DNA from: Saltatorellus ferox
GTDB taxonomy: Bacteria; Planctomycetota; UBA1135; GCA-002686595
Reading direction: 5' to 3'
NCBI GenBank assembly: GCA_007751475.1
Contig: CP036434.1
Location: 124,001-188,000, forward strand
Length of the DNA stretch: 64,000 bases
Made by a program: the position numbers and the translations under genes. This document shows positions 25,152-34,925 of this stretch, piece by piece (positions within the stretch are counted from its first letter, which is position 1; every line of letters starts with the position of its first letter). Below the pieces are notes generated by a model. That model was not told the origin of the DNA and made no database searches. It saw only the letters and a list, made by a program, of their open reading frames with translations.

Positions 25152-25810
25152 ACGCGCTCCTCGTTCGCGGCGAACGAGTTCGCCACGACGAGGCACTGGC
25201 GGCCCCAGTTCCAGAGGCCGCTGATGCCGAGGATGAGCAAGACCATGTCCACCTGCTCGAACCAGGAGGGAGTCTCGATCGAAAGCAAGGACAAGCTCTT
25301 CATGCCGATGTTCTCCAGGGCGATGGAGGTCATGCCGAGGACGAGGTTCTGCTTGCCGCTGCTGAGAATCGGCACGCGAAGACGATCGGCCGCGGCCACC
25401 TCGGCGAGACGGTCGGACAGCTTCCAGCTGAGCATCAAATAGAGCACGTGCGCCGCGAAGTTGATCGCCATGCCGCCCCAGAAGAGCCACAGCTGGACGT
25501 CTCCAGACCCGAATACGCCCGACGCGACGATCGGAACCAGACTCACTCCTGCCACGGCGAAGGGGAGGATCACGGGCAGCGGAGTCGCGGGGTCCTTGCC
25601 GACCCTCGAGGGCGTCTCCGCGTGCAATCGGTACACCCAGTAGGCCAGATAGATGCCGAAGGTCACCAGAGAAAGTCCAGCCACGAGTGCACCGCTGCGC
25701 TCCTTGGGGTTGGCGCGGGGATAGCGCCAGGTGCTGCTGTTGCCCATCACGGAATGGTAGTCGACGGGGTGGGCCCTGGATAAGGGAAGCTGGCCGGTGG
25801 GCAGAGCCAT
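25124..25810 (-). CDS. multi-pass membrane protein, DUF4234-like
   Basis: 228 residues with about five hydrophobic helices (around 42-62, 78-98, 105-127, 155-175 and 188-207). The first is LSLVTFGIYLAYWVYRLH, which resembles the DUF4234 pattern of a short helix ending in Y-W. Start ATG 25810 has GGAG seven bases upstream; ATG 25747 has none. Function unknown. The 3' end overlaps the convergent gene ending at 25151. Confidence 0.65.
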   Translation of the reverse strand: MALPTGQLPLSRAHPVDYHSVMGNSSTWRYPRANPKERSGALVAGLSLVTFGIYLAYWVYRLHAETPSRVGKDPATPLPVILPFAVAGVSLVPIVASGVFGSGDVQLWLFWGGMAINFAAHVLYLMLSWKLSDRLAEVAAADRLRVPILSSGKQNLVLGMTSIALENIGMKSLSLLSIETPSWFEQVDMVLLILGISGLWNWGRQCLVVANSFAANEERVYSALGLDE

Positions 25811-25887
25811 GAACCGACTCCGGATTCATCGGTCCCATTTCGCCAGGTGATGCAAGATAGAAACGGCGGCCTGCTCGCCGCTCGATC

Positions 25888-27435
25888 ATGGCCCATACCA
25901 AAACCAGGCATCCGCCATCAGACGGACAGAGACGGGCGTGGCTGATCGCCTTCTTCTTCGGCTGCCTGCTCGTCGCGGTCGGTAGCGCGCTGTGGATCTC
26001 GTCCTGGACCTCGGATCCATCGCTCGCCGCGCCGCTGCTACCGGTCCGAGGCCCAGACGATGTGGCGACCCACTCGTCGCGCCCGAGCGCTGCCTCGATG
26101 GCGGCGCCGAGTTCCTCCAGCGTGAGCTCAGCGGAGGCCCAGGCCGCAGGCCATCGCTCCGAACTCGTTCCAGCGGCGACCCTGGTTGTACAGGTGACCG
26201 CCAGGAAGTTCGCCGTGCCGAATCGAAGAGTCTCGGTGGACGTCGGTCTCTCGGACTCGTCGCCGGCGGAGTCCGAGGCGCAGATGGAATCCGTGACCGA
26301 TCGCGCCGGCATCGTTCGCTTCGAGGTGCCGGCTGGCCTCTCCGCGCGGGTCGAGGTGAGTGCCGGAGAGAACGGCGAAGAGGGCCCCGCCCGCGTGGCT
26401 CGGCGAACGGTGGTGATGGGGGAGGCAGGGACGGAAGTGCGCATCCGACTGGAGCTTCATCCGGAGGTTCCCGCCGAGCGCATCACGGTTCTTGCGAAGT
26501 CGATCCCGCACGGCGTACCGATCGTCGGGGCAAGAGTCTCGGCGCTCCGGGAGGTCTCCGGCGGCAACCTGGTGGTAGGGCGACCGACTCGAACCGACGC
26601 CGGGGGTATGGCCGAAATGCCCTGGGCCGACGGCTACACCTACGAGGTGACCGCGCCTGGCTACAGCCCGCGGTCGGAGCCAGGGCCGTCGCGAGAAGGG
26701 GAGACTCTCCATGTGCGTCTCGTCCAGCACGCGCGCCTTCATGGGCAGCTGTCCCATGCGGTCGAAGCGCCGGAGCCGAGCGTGCCGTTTCCGAGAATCA
26801 CGCTGTTCCTATGGAACGGTCGCGCTGCCGCTCCCGCCTGGGAGTTCGTGGACGACCTCACCGCCGACGGATCCGCTCTTGACATCCAGTCCGTCCCGCC
26901 GGAGAACGTCTTCGATGAGCGGTCGGGGCTCATCCGACCCCAGGCGCGCCTCGATCGCGCAGGGCGCTGGGAGATCAGCTCGATCCCGTTCCCTCGGACC
27001 TCGCTGACGGCCACGGGCGCGCTTGTCCGCTTCCACCACGGCGACTACGGACGGGTGATCGCGTCCGATCTCATCCTCCGAGCCGGCGACGATCTCCTGG
27101 TTCACGATTCCTGGAGAGAAACCCAGCCGGCGAACCTGCGCTGCGTCGATTCCCGGGAACGGTCCCTCGACCTGGCGCTGGACGTCTGCCTCCAGCCTGT
27201 CGGTGCCCCAACGCCCCACCGCATGGACGAATACCTCCACGGCGTCTGGGCCACGATCACGAGCGGTGGCCATCTGAAGGTGCCCTACCTCCCGCGAGGA
27301 ACCTGGTCCGTGGTGTCGTTCGGTCCGGACGTCGGCGTGGTCCTGGGCTCCATCGACCACCAGGGCGCGGACGAGGAGAAGCTCGTGGTGGACGTCGACC
27401 CGATCCCCCCGGGGTGGCGCGCGCATGTGCGCTGA
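25888..27435 (+). CDS. membrane-anchored extracytoplasmic protein of unknown function
   Basis: 515 residues. A short basic N-terminus is followed by one hydrophobic helix (residues 18-38, AWLIAFFFGCLLVAVGSALWI) and a long exported part with beta-rich, carboxypeptidase-regulatory-like segments (TLVVQVTARKFAVPNRRVSVDV, then IVRFEVPAGL). In texture it resembles the outer parts of the tethered sigma factors, but it has no sigma domain. No catalytic motif is evident. Confidence 0.65.
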   Translation: MAHTKTRHPPSDGQRRAWLIAFFFGCLLVAVGSALWISSWTSDPSLAAPLLPVRGPDDVATHSSRPSAASMAAPSSSSVSSAEAQAAGHRSELVPAATLVVQVTARKFAVPNRRVSVDVGLSDSSPAESEAQMESVTDRAGIVRFEVPAGLSARVEVSAGENGEEGPARVARRTVVMGEAGTEVRIRLELHPEVPAERITVLAKSIPHGVPIVGARVSALREVSGGNLVVGRPTRTDAGGMAEMPWADGYTYEVTAPGYSPRSEPGPSREGETLHVRLVQHARLHGQLSHAVEAPEPSVPFPRITLFLWNGRAAAPAWEFVDDLTADGSALDIQSVPPENVFDERSGLIRPQARLDRAGRWEISSIPFPRTSLTATGALVRFHHGDYGRVIASDLILRAGDDLLVHDSWRETQPANLRCVDSRERSLDLALDVCLQPVGAPTPHRMDEYLHGVWATITSGGHLKVPYLPRGTWSVVSFGPDVGVVLGSIDHQGADEEKLVVDVDPIPPGWRAHVR

Positions 27436-27466
27436 AGAGAGCGAAGCGTTGCACCCCGGATGCTTG

Positions 27467-27505
27467 TTTTTCACGCGCGGGCGCTCTTTCAACGAGCGTG
27501 AAAAT
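27467..27505. repeat. inverted repeat between convergent genes
   Basis: TTTTCACGC (27468-27476) and GCGTGAAAA (27496-27504) form a 9-bp perfect inverted repeat with a 19-nt loop, in the 89-bp gap between two convergent genes. It could act as a transcription barrier, but the T tract is on the 5' side, so it is not a standard rho-independent terminator on either strand. Confidence 0.4.
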
Positions 27506-27524
27506 CACGGAACGGTGAAAACGG

Positions 27525-28523
27525 TCACGCCGCCGCTCGCGCCCGCGCTCTCCAGCCGTCCAGCGCCACCGCGCCCACGATGATCGCTCCGATCAGGATC
27601 TCCTGGACGTAGTTCGGGATCCCGGTCAGGTTGCAGCCGTTCGCCAGGGTCGCCATCAGGAAGGCTCCGATCATCGCGCCCAGGATGGTGCCGGTGCCGC
27701 CCGAGAGGGACGCGCCGCCGATCACCACGGCCGCGATCACGTCGAGTTCCTTGCCCATCGCCGTCGTCGGGTCCCCGACCGTCAGGCGGCCGAACTGAAG
27801 GACGCCCGCGAGGCCCGCAGCCGCGCCGCAGAGGACGTAGATCGCGAGCTTCATCCGTGCCACCGGCACGCCGCAGAGGCGCGCCGTGGGTTCGTTCGAG
27901 CCGATGGCCGTCGTCCACGTACCGAACACGGTCACGCGCAGGAGGATCGCCGCGGCGCCCGCGCACGCGATCATGAGCCAGACGCCAGGCGCGAGGCCCA
28001 GGACCGACGTGTCCGCGCTCTTCGACATCGCGTCCTGGAGCCAGCCGCTCGGCGCATCGACCTTCTGCTCGTCGCCCAGCCATTTGGCCACGCCGCGGGC
28101 GGCGCCGAGGGTGCCCAGCGTGACGATGAAGGGCGGCAGGGAGAGGCGCGTGATGAGCCCGCCGTTCACGAGGCCGACAAGGGCGCCCGCGCTGACGCCG
28201 ATCAGGGCCGATGGGATCTCGCCGTATCCCGCGCGCATGCCGAGGGCGGTCGCCACCGAAGCGAGTGCAATGGTCGAACCGACCGAGAGGTCGATGCCAC
28301 CCGAGCGGATCACGAACACCATCCCGATGGCCGAGAGCCCGACGATCACGGTTTGCGTCGCGACGGTCTTCGCGTTGTACAGCGAGAGGAATCCCGAGGG
28401 CGCGATGATCGAGAACAGGATCACCACGATCGCCAGTCCGATGAACGGGCCGAACGTGTCGAGGGATTGCTGGAGGCGCGTGCGCCTCGCGGACGGGCTG
28501 GGGGAGGTCATGGGAGATGTCAT
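27525..28523 (-). CDS. sugar ABC transporter permease (RbsC-type)
   Basis: 332 residues with 8-10 hydrophobic helices. It carries IRSGGIDLSVGSTIAL near residue 75 and IGSNEPTARLCGVPV near 195-210, then GGASLSGGTGTILGA, the BPD_transp_2 signature of RbsC/XylH permeases. It forms the membrane channel with the ATPase upstream (ATGA overlap at 28520-28523). Cargo is probably a monosaccharide. Confidence 0.9.
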   Translation of the reverse strand: MTSPMTSPSPSARRTRLQQSLDTFGPFIGLAIVVILFSIIAPSGFLSLYNAKTVATQTVIVGLSAIGMVFVIRSGGIDLSVGSTIALASVATALGMRAGYGEIPSALIGVSAGALVGLVNGGLITRLSLPPFIVTLGTLGAARGVAKWLGDEQKVDAPSGWLQDAMSKSADTSVLGLAPGVWLMIACAGAAAILLRVTVFGTWTTAIGSNEPTARLCGVPVARMKLAIYVLCGAAAGLAGVLQFGRLTVGDPTTAMGKELDVIAAVVIGGASLSGGTGTILGAMIGAFLMATLANGCNLTGIPNYVQEILIGAIIVGAVALDGWRARARAAA

Positions 28524-30043
28524 CTGCTGGCCTCTCGGCCTTCCGGACCCTGCATCGCTTCCGCGATCGCGCCCTCTTCGGTCCAGTCAGCGATCGGGCG
28601 CGCAGGCCCGAGCTCGCCGCGGTGCATGACGGCCATCCGATCACAGATACCGAGGAGCTCCGGCAGGTAGCTGCTCACGACGAGGATGGTCTTGCCCTCG
28701 CACGCGAGGCGATCGAGGAGCGCGTACACGTCGACGCGCGCGCCGACGTCGATGCCGCGCGTGGGTTCGTCGAGGAGCAGGACCTCGGCGCCGTCCGCCA
28801 GGAGCCGCGCGATCGCGACCTTCTGCTGGTTCCCGCCGGAGAGCGCCGAGACGGCCTGGTGGGGGCCGCTCGTCTTGATGCCGAGCGCGCCGATCCAGGG
28901 GGCTGCGGCCTCGGCCTTATGCTTCTCGGTGAGCACGGCGCCGAGCGTGGCGACGCGCGTGGCGCTGGAGAGCGCGACGTTGTCCGCGACCGAGAGGTCG
29001 ATCGCCAGCCCCTCGTGGGCCCGATCCTCGCTCAAGAGCCCCACATGGTGCTTCAGCCAGCGTCCTGGCGCCCACGGGCTGATCGGCTGGCCGTCGAGAT
29101 GCGCGATGCCGGACGCGGCGGGATCCAGCCCGTAGAGCGCGCGCAGCATCTCGGTTCGACCCGAGCCGACGAGTCCGAACACACCGAAGACCTCGCCGCT
29201 CGCGAGGGCGAAGCTGGCGTGCTTCGGGAGCGACGCACCGCTGAGCTGATCGACGCGGAGGCGCGTGGGGCCGGGCGTGCGCTCGGAGCGCGGGTAGATG
29301 TCTTCGACCGGACGGCCCGCCATCAGCGTGACCATGTGGTCGGTCGTGGCGAGCACCGTCTCGCGTCCGACGGCGACGGACTGGCCGTCGCGCAGGACGC
29401 TGAAGCGCTCGGCCACCTCCTTGACCTCGTCGAGGAAGTGGCTGATCCAGATGATCGCCACGCCGCGCTCGGCGAGGTCGCGCACGATCGCCACGAGTCG
29501 CGCGGTATCAGGCGCCGACAGCGAACTCGTCGGCTCGTCGAAGATGATGACCCTGGCGTTCGACATCAGGGCGCGCGCGATCTCGACGAGCTGCCGATCG
29601 CCGGGCCCGAGCGTTCCGACGATCGTGCGCGGGCCGAAGGACTCGACGCCCAGTCGCTCCAGGACCTCCACGAGGCGCGTGCGCATCGCCGCGCTGCGCG
29701 CGCCCTTCATGCCCAGGGTCACGTTCTCCAGGACCGAGAGGTGCTTGCAGAGGTTCAGCTCCTGGTAGATCATCGCGATCCCCGCGGCCCGTGCCTCCCC
29801 TGGCGTGCGCGGCGCGTAGGGCTCGCCGTCGAGCCACATGCTGCCGGCGTCCGGGAGCACCGCGCCCGCGAGCACCTTCATCAGCGTGCTCTTGCCCGCG
29901 CCGTTCTCGCCGAGGAGCGCGTGAATTTCGCCCGCGCGCACCGACAGGTCGACGCCTGCCAGCGCGCGCACGCCGCCGTAGCGCTTCTCCGCTCCTTCGA
30001 TGCGCAGGCGGAGCACCGCGCCAGCTATGGCCAGCTCCGTCAA
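28520..30043 (-). CDS. sugar ABC transporter ATPase with two nucleotide-binding domains (RbsA-type)
   Basis: Two ABC modules in tandem. The first has Walker A GENGAGKST, the signature LGPGDRQ variant and FDEPTSSL; the second has a degenerate Walker A (FGLVGSGRTE), signature LSGGNQQK and LLDEPTRGID. This asymmetry is normal for RbsA/MglA. The start is a TTG at 30043 overlapping the stop of the binding-protein gene (TTGA); GTG 30016 is also possible and would fit the usual N-terminus. It couples ATP hydrolysis to uptake through the permease encoded next. Confidence 0.9.
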   Translation of the reverse strand: MTELAIAGAVLRLRIEGAEKRYGGVRALAGVDLSVRAGEIHALLGENGAGKSTLMKVLAGAVLPDAGSMWLDGEPYAPRTPGEARAAGIAMIYQELNLCKHLSVLENVTLGMKGARSAAMRTRLVEVLERLGVESFGPRTIVGTLGPGDRQLVEIARALMSNARVIIFDEPTSSLSAPDTARLVAIVRDLAERGVAIIWISHFLDEVKEVAERFSVLRDGQSVAVGRETVLATTDHMVTLMAGRPVEDIYPRSERTPGPTRLRVDQLSGASLPKHASFALASGEVFGVFGLVGSGRTEMLRALYGLDPAASGIAHLDGQPISPWAPGRWLKHHVGLLSEDRAHEGLAIDLSVADNVALSSATRVATLGAVLTEKHKAEAAAPWIGALGIKTSGPHQAVSALSGGNQQKVAIARLLADGAEVLLLDEPTRGIDVGARVDVYALLDRLACEGKTILVVSSYLPELLGICDRMAVMHRGELGPARPIADWTEEGAIAEAMQGPEGREASR

Positions 30044-31056
30044 CGGTTCAGGATCGACAGGTCGGGGCTCAGGAGCGCCTGCACCTCGGGTTTGTCGATC
30101 TCGCTCGACTTCACCACGACGACGCCGGTATCGATGCGTGGCTCGACGGCCTTGCCGCGGATTCTGTCGACGCATGCGCGAACGGCGAGGTCGCCCATGC
30201 GCACCGGGTCCTGCAGGACGAGCGCGTCGACCTCGCCTTCGCGCAGGGCGGCGACAAGCTTTTCGCTGGCGTCGAAGCCGATGAACTTCGCGGTCTTCGT
30301 ACGCCCGCTGTCCTGGAGTGCCCGCAGCATGCCGAAGGCCGCCGATTCGTTGGGACAGAAGATGCCGTCGAAGCTGGGGAAGCTCTGGAGCAGGTCCTCG
30401 GAGGCCTTGTAGGCGCTCTCGGTGGAGGCGCCCGCGTACTGGTTCGCGGAGATCACCTCGATGCCGTCATGCTTCGCGATGGCATCGAGGAAACCCTGCT
30501 CCCGCTCGGCGGTGCTCGCGGAACCCTCGAGGTAGCGGAGCAGGATCACCCGGCCATCGCCGCCGAGCATCTCCGCGAGCGCCTCACCCGCAAGCTCACC
30601 TCCGTGGTGGTTGTCCGTGGCGACGAAGGAGACGCGGTCTTTCCAATCGAGGTCGCTGTCGGCGATGACCACGGGGATCCCGCGCCCGTGGGCTTCGGCG
30701 GCCGGCGGCGCCAGCGCGACCTTGTCGAGGGGCATCAGTACGATCCCGTCCACGCCGCGCACGACGAAGTCCTCGACCACCTGGACCTGAGCCGCTCGAT
30801 CGTCTTCCTTGATCGGCCCCTTCCAGACCACCTGGACGCCAAGCTCCTGCGCGGCACCTTCCGCGCCTGCATGTACGGCCTTCCAGTACTCGTGGGTCGT
30901 CCCCTTTGGAATCACCGCGATCTGAAGCGCCTTCTCGGCTCCGGCCTCGCTCTCGTTGCCGCATGCGCCGAGTAGAACGGGCAGCGTGGCGAGAAGCGGC
31001 AGGGTGAGGAGAGTGGAGGCCTTGCGAAGGGCCCGCGCGGGGGTCGAAGTGCTCAT
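30040..31056 (-). CDS. sugar-binding lipoprotein of ABC importer (RbsB-type)
   Basis: 338 residues. The signal peptide ends in LLGACGN, a lipobox. The mature protein is a type I periplasmic-binding fold (IAVIPKGTTHEYWKAVHAGAEGA, then GVDGIVLMPLD, FVATDNHHGGELAGEALAEML and FIGFDASEKLVAALREGEVDALV), as in ribose- and rhamnose-binding proteins. ATG 31056 is the only start that gives a signal peptide. It is divergent from the lactonase-like gene at 31108, separated by 51 bp that must hold both promoters. Confidence 0.92.
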   Translation of the reverse strand: MSTSTPARALRKASTLLTLPLLATLPVLLGACGNESEAGAEKALQIAVIPKGTTHEYWKAVHAGAEGAAQELGVQVVWKGPIKEDDRAAQVQVVEDFVVRGVDGIVLMPLDKVALAPPAAEAHGRGIPVVIADSDLDWKDRVSFVATDNHHGGELAGEALAEMLGGDGRVILLRYLEGSASTAEREQGFLDAIAKHDGIEVISANQYAGASTESAYKASEDLLQSFPSFDGIFCPNESAAFGMLRALQDSGRTKTAKFIGFDASEKLVAALREGEVDALVLQDPVRMGDLAVRACVDRIRGKAVEPRIDTGVVVVKSSEIDKPEVQALLSPDLSILNR

Positions 31057-31107
31057 GTCGCGCAATCTAACAGCCGCAGCCTTCCAGCGGGTTCGCACAA
31101 TGCACCC

Positions 31108-31944
31108 ATGCAAGTCGACGCCCATCAGCACTTCTGGTCCTACGACGCCGCCGACTACCCATGGATCGTGGACGGGGGTCTCGATGCGCTCAGACGGGAC
31201 TTCTTGCCAGAGCACCTGCGGCCGCTGCTCGACGCCCACGGCGTCCAGGCGACCATCGCGGTCCAGGCGTGCCAGACCGCGCGGGAGACGGAGTGGCTGC
31301 TCGGCCTGGCCGCCGACCATCCGTGGATCGTCGGCGTCGTGGGCTGGGTCGACCTGGCGGCGGGCGGCGTGGCGGACGAGATCGCGCGGCTCCGGGAGCT
31401 GCCGGGTGGCGATCGCCTCGTCGGCGTCCGGCACGTCATCCAGGACGAGCCCGATGGCTTCATGGACGCCGAGCCGTTCCGCCGGGGCGCGCGTGAGCTG
31501 GCGGACCTCGATCTCGCCTACGACCTCTTGATCTACGAGCGTCAGGCGGAGGAGGCGATTCGCTTCTGCGAGGCGCTCGACGGCCAGAGGATCGTGCTGG
31601 ATCACATCGGCAAGCCGCGCATCAAGGACGGCGCACTGGAGCCCTGGGGCGAGGAGATGAAGCGCTTCGCGGCGCTCGACCACGTGTCCGTGAAGCTCTC
31701 CGGGATGGTGACGGAGGCCGATTGGAGCGGCTGGAAGCTGGGTGACCTCGAGCCTTTCATCGAGAAGACCTTCGAGGCGTTTCGCGAGGAGCGCGTGATG
31801 TTCGGCTCGGACTGGCCGGTGTGCACGCTGGCGGCGGACTACGGTTCGGTGCTGAGGGTGGCGGCGCCCTGGACCTCCAATCACGGTTTGCGCGCCGCAG
31901 AGGCCGCTTACGGCCCGCTGCGGCTCCCCGGAACGGCGACATAG
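31108..31944 (+). CDS. amidohydrolase family protein, probable sugar-lactone hydrolase
   Basis: 278 residues of the amidohydrolase_2 group. It opens with VDAHQHFW, the metal-binding HxH of L-fuconolactonase/L-rhamnono-lactonase-like enzymes, with IVLDHIGKP and FGSDWPVC further on, both diagnostic of this group. It probably opens a sugar-acid lactone. Its neighbours, an importer, an SDR and an enolase-superfamily dehydratase, match the lactone step of an oxidative deoxysugar pathway. Confidence 0.85.
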   Translation: MQVDAHQHFWSYDAADYPWIVDGGLDALRRDFLPEHLRPLLDAHGVQATIAVQACQTARETEWLLGLAADHPWIVGVVGWVDLAAGGVADEIARLRELPGGDRLVGVRHVIQDEPDGFMDAEPFRRGARELADLDLAYDLLIYERQAEEAIRFCEALDGQRIVLDHIGKPRIKDGALEPWGEEMKRFAALDHVSVKLSGMVTEADWSGWKLGDLEPFIEKTFEAFREERVMFGSDWPVCTLAADYGSVLRVAAPWTSNHGLRAAEAAYGPLRLPGTAT

Positions 31945-32023
31945 CGCGATTCTGGGAAGTGACCTACCGTATGACGGGCGCGTCTGCGTCGCTCTTTCTC
32001 ATTGGCCCCTTCCCCCGATCGCC

Positions 32024-33586
32024 ATGTTCAAGAAGTCTGCCCTGTCTCTCCTTCCGCCGATCACCTTCAGCCTGGCCGCCCTTGCGGCCGTTCCCGCCCG
32101 GGCCCAGCAGTTCGACCTCGTCGATGTGACGGACCGAATCGGCATCGACTTCAACTACGCGGACAACCGGATGGGGTTCGCCATCGGGGACTTCGATGGT
32201 GATGGCTGGCAGGACTTCGCCGTGTTCGCTGCCGACGATCAGTCTCCTTCGCTGTTCCGCAATCAAGGTGCCCTGATCCAGGCGGGCCAGCGCGTTCCCT
32301 GGTTCACCAACGTCACCGCCCAGCGGATGCCTGTGAACGATATCCCCACGTCGCTCGGCGCGTTCGCTGACCTCGACAACGACGGCGACCAGGACATGGT
32401 CGTCACGAGGCGTGGCATCAGTCCGACCACCGGCCAGCCCGACCCGGCGCTCTGCGCCATCGCGTACTACGAGAACAAGATCTCCACCACGGGCCGGTTC
32501 GAGTTCGGCACGAGTCCCCTGCGTATCGCTCACTCGCCGTCCACGGTCAGCAGCCTCGCCCTCGTCGATCACGACGGCGACGCCGACCTCGACATCTTCC
32601 TCGCGTACTCGGGCAATGTGGGCGACTACACCCACTCCCGTTGTTTCATGATCCAGAACAACGGCCTGCCGCATCTTCAGGATATCTCGGCCACGTGGGG
32701 TCCGCCCATTTCGACTCTCCAGCGGGCGCTCTCGGTGGTCTTCGCCGATTTCAACGGCGATATGCTCCCCGACCTGCACTGCGCGGTGGACTTCTACCGC
32801 GACTTCCACTGCCAGAACATGGGAGGAGGACAGTTCATGGACGTCACGCAGAGCGCCAACACGCTCAACCAGGGATCGGACATGGGGCTCGCGGTGGGAG
32901 ACTTCGACAACGATCTGGACCTCGATATCTACTCGACGAACATCAACATTGGCGTGCTCTACGTGAACGACGGCCTGGGCCACTTCGTCGATCAGGCCGC
33001 CGCGCGGGGTTGTCGCAACTTCGCCAACGGCTTCACGTCGATCGGCTGGGGGACGAATTTTGTCGATCTCGACAACGATCAGGATCTCGACCTGACGGTG
33101 ATCCCCACGGGCACGGGGACCGGCAACTTCTTTCGCAACGACGGCACGGGACAATTCACCGACGTCACGATCCCCACCGGGATCGACCTTCGCGGCTACT
33201 CGATCATCGACTTCGACTTCGACAAGGACGGTGACCAGGACCTGATCGCGATGGGCAACGGTCTGCTCACCTCGCCGCGGTTCTACATGAACAACACGTC
33301 GGCCCAGACCACAGGGCAGAACCACTGGGTCGTGATCGAGCTCGAGGGCACGCTCTCGAACCGTGACGCGATCGGTGCCCAGGTCGTCGTCCGGACGCCC
33401 GACGGAGTGCAGCAGATGCGCGCGCTGATGGCGGGCCACAGCTACCGCACGGGAACGCCGAAGACCCTGCACTTCGGCCTCGGGGACTCCGCCCTGATCA
33501 GCGAGATCGAGGTGCGCTGGCCCAGCGGCCAGGTGGCGCGCCTCGGGCCGCTCGTGGGCGATCGCTACCTGCACTTGACGGAGTAA
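32024..33586 (+). CDS. secreted FG-GAP/VCBS repeat protein with ASPIC/UnbV domain
   Basis: 520 residues. The signal peptide ends at about ARAQQ. There are five or more calcium-binding-type repeats (FDGDGWQDF, LDNDGDQDM, HDGDADLDI, FDNDLDLDI, LDNDQDLDL, FDKDGDQDL), forming a beta-propeller. The C-terminal ASPIC/UnbV domain ends with GLGDSALISEIEVRWPSG. Such proteins are exported and often surface-bound in Planctomycetota; the ligand is unknown. It is paralogous in plan to the gene at 50821. Confidence 0.88.
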   Translation: MFKKSALSLLPPITFSLAALAAVPARAQQFDLVDVTDRIGIDFNYADNRMGFAIGDFDGDGWQDFAVFAADDQSPSLFRNQGALIQAGQRVPWFTNVTAQRMPVNDIPTSLGAFADLDNDGDQDMVVTRRGISPTTGQPDPALCAIAYYENKISTTGRFEFGTSPLRIAHSPSTVSSLALVDHDGDADLDIFLAYSGNVGDYTHSRCFMIQNNGLPHLQDISATWGPPISTLQRALSVVFADFNGDMLPDLHCAVDFYRDFHCQNMGGGQFMDVTQSANTLNQGSDMGLAVGDFDNDLDLDIYSTNINIGVLYVNDGLGHFVDQAAARGCRNFANGFTSIGWGTNFVDLDNDQDLDLTVIPTGTGTGNFFRNDGTGQFTDVTIPTGIDLRGYSIIDFDFDKDGDQDLIAMGNGLLTSPRFYMNNTSAQTTGQNHWVVIELEGTLSNRDAIGAQVVVRTPDGVQQMRALMAGHSYRTGTPKTLHFGLGDSALISEIEVRWPSGQVARLGPLVGDRYLHLTE

Positions 33587-33670
33587 ATCGCGCTCGATCT
33601 GGCACACGGAGCAGAATGAGACGAGGTGGCCTGGGGTGGGACGGAGTCGTCGGTCGACGTTCTTCGTGCC

Positions 33671-34867
33671 ATGTCTTCCCTCCCCAAGAGCCCCCTTCTC
33701 GTCCTCTCCGCGCTGGCCTTCTCCGCGCTGGCCCTTACCCTCGCCACGGGTTGTTCTTCCGGCGGCACCGGGGACGGCGGCGGCTCTGGTGACCCCGGTG
33801 CACCGCCCCTGGGCGACAGCGCCACGGCGGGCGCCTACTTGCCTGACGACGGCCTGATCGTCGTGGAGATGGAGTCCGGGCTCGCGACCGGCTCGTGGGC
33901 CGAGGAAACCTCGCTGACGGGTTTCACTGGCTCTGGTTACCTGCGCTGGGCAGGTGCGAACATGTACTCGGCGCCTGGCGCCGATGCGTTCGGCTTCGAC
34001 TTCTGGATCGAGGAACCAGGCGAGTACAGCTTTCGGATCCACAATCGGCACGATCACCCCGACAGCACGCTGGCGAACGACCTCTGGGTTCGGATGGACG
34101 AAGGCGACTGGGTCAAGGCCTTCTCCTGGCAGCGCGGTCAGTGGACGTGGGCCACGAACCACGAGTTCAGTCCCAGCAACAAGCCCGAGGCCCGCTACGA
34201 CCTCACCGCAGGCAACCACCGGATCGAGTTCTCCGGGCGGAGCACCGACTTCAGCGTGGATCGGTTCCACCTCTTCGATGCGGGCGTCGCTGATCCCATG
34301 AACACCTCGTACCCGGAGTCCTCGCGCGCCGGAGTCAGTGGCAGTCCCGCGGCCCCTGGAAGTGCGGGCATGATCGTCGCTGACGCGAGCCGAACCTCGC
34401 TCGTGTCGCTACGTGCGGCAGCGCTTACGGACCGAGCCATGGAGCCCTGGCTATCCAGCGCCGTTTGGAGCATCCCGGGCGCCTCCTTCGCCGACGGCAC
34501 GAGTGCACGGAGCATGAATCCGGTCGTGGTCGTCCAGGGCGGCGCGGCGCTCCCCGTTCGACTGGAGCTCATGACGGAAGACGGAACGCGTGAATTCCGG
34601 AGCGTATTGAACGTCGACGGCGCGGCCGCGCAACTGGCGGGCGAACCCTTCATCGACGGCACCCTCGAGCTCCATTTCGCCCTCCACATCGAAGACGTGA
34701 TCGAGGTGGTCGGCGGGCGCGGGGAGCGCGCCTCCCTCAGGGCCATTCCGAGCGCAAACGGCCTACGGGTCACGCTGCGCCCGACCTCCTCGGGCCTGTG
34801 GAGCTATCGTGGCCGACGGTCGGACACGGGCGAGGTGGTCCAGGGCCAATTCGTCGTCGCCCGATGA
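33671..34867 (+). CDS. lipoprotein with carbohydrate-binding-like domain
   Basis: 398 residues from ATG 33671, with lipobox LATGC followed by a Gly/Ser-rich linker. Residues 45-210 resemble a CBM6/CBM35-like sandwich (IVVEMESGLATGSW, then SGYLRWAG, EYSFRIHNRHD, HRIEFSGRSTDFSVDRFHLF). The C-terminal part is of unknown fold. It probably binds polysaccharide at the cell surface, consistent with the sugar locus around it. Confidence 0.75.
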   Translation: MSSLPKSPLLVLSALAFSALALTLATGCSSGGTGDGGGSGDPGAPPLGDSATAGAYLPDDGLIVVEMESGLATGSWAEETSLTGFTGSGYLRWAGANMYSAPGADAFGFDFWIEEPGEYSFRIHNRHDHPDSTLANDLWVRMDEGDWVKAFSWQRGQWTWATNHEFSPSNKPEARYDLTAGNHRIEFSGRSTDFSVDRFHLFDAGVADPMNTSYPESSRAGVSGSPAAPGSAGMIVADASRTSLVSLRAAALTDRAMEPWLSSAVWSIPGASFADGTSARSMNPVVVVQGGAALPVRLELMTEDGTREFRSVLNVDGAAAQLAGEPFIDGTLELHFALHIEDVIEVVGGRGERASLRAIPSANGLRVTLRPTSSGLWSYRGRRSDTGEVVQGQFVVAR

Positions 34868-34925
34868 CCAACGCAGTCCGGGGCTGCGCGGGCGACGGCC
34901 ATTTGTGCCATGATCTCGCGCACCC

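Noticed and set aside
27467..27505. Bidirectional rho-independent terminator
   Set aside because: The inverted repeat is real but T tracts are on the 5' side of the stem on both strands, so it does not fit the normal signal.
31964..34270. Minus-strand ORF of 768 codons across the FG-GAP and CBM-like genes
   Set aside because: Antisense shadow of repeated Asp-rich calcium loops (giving Val/Glu/Arg repeats); no start signal or motif.
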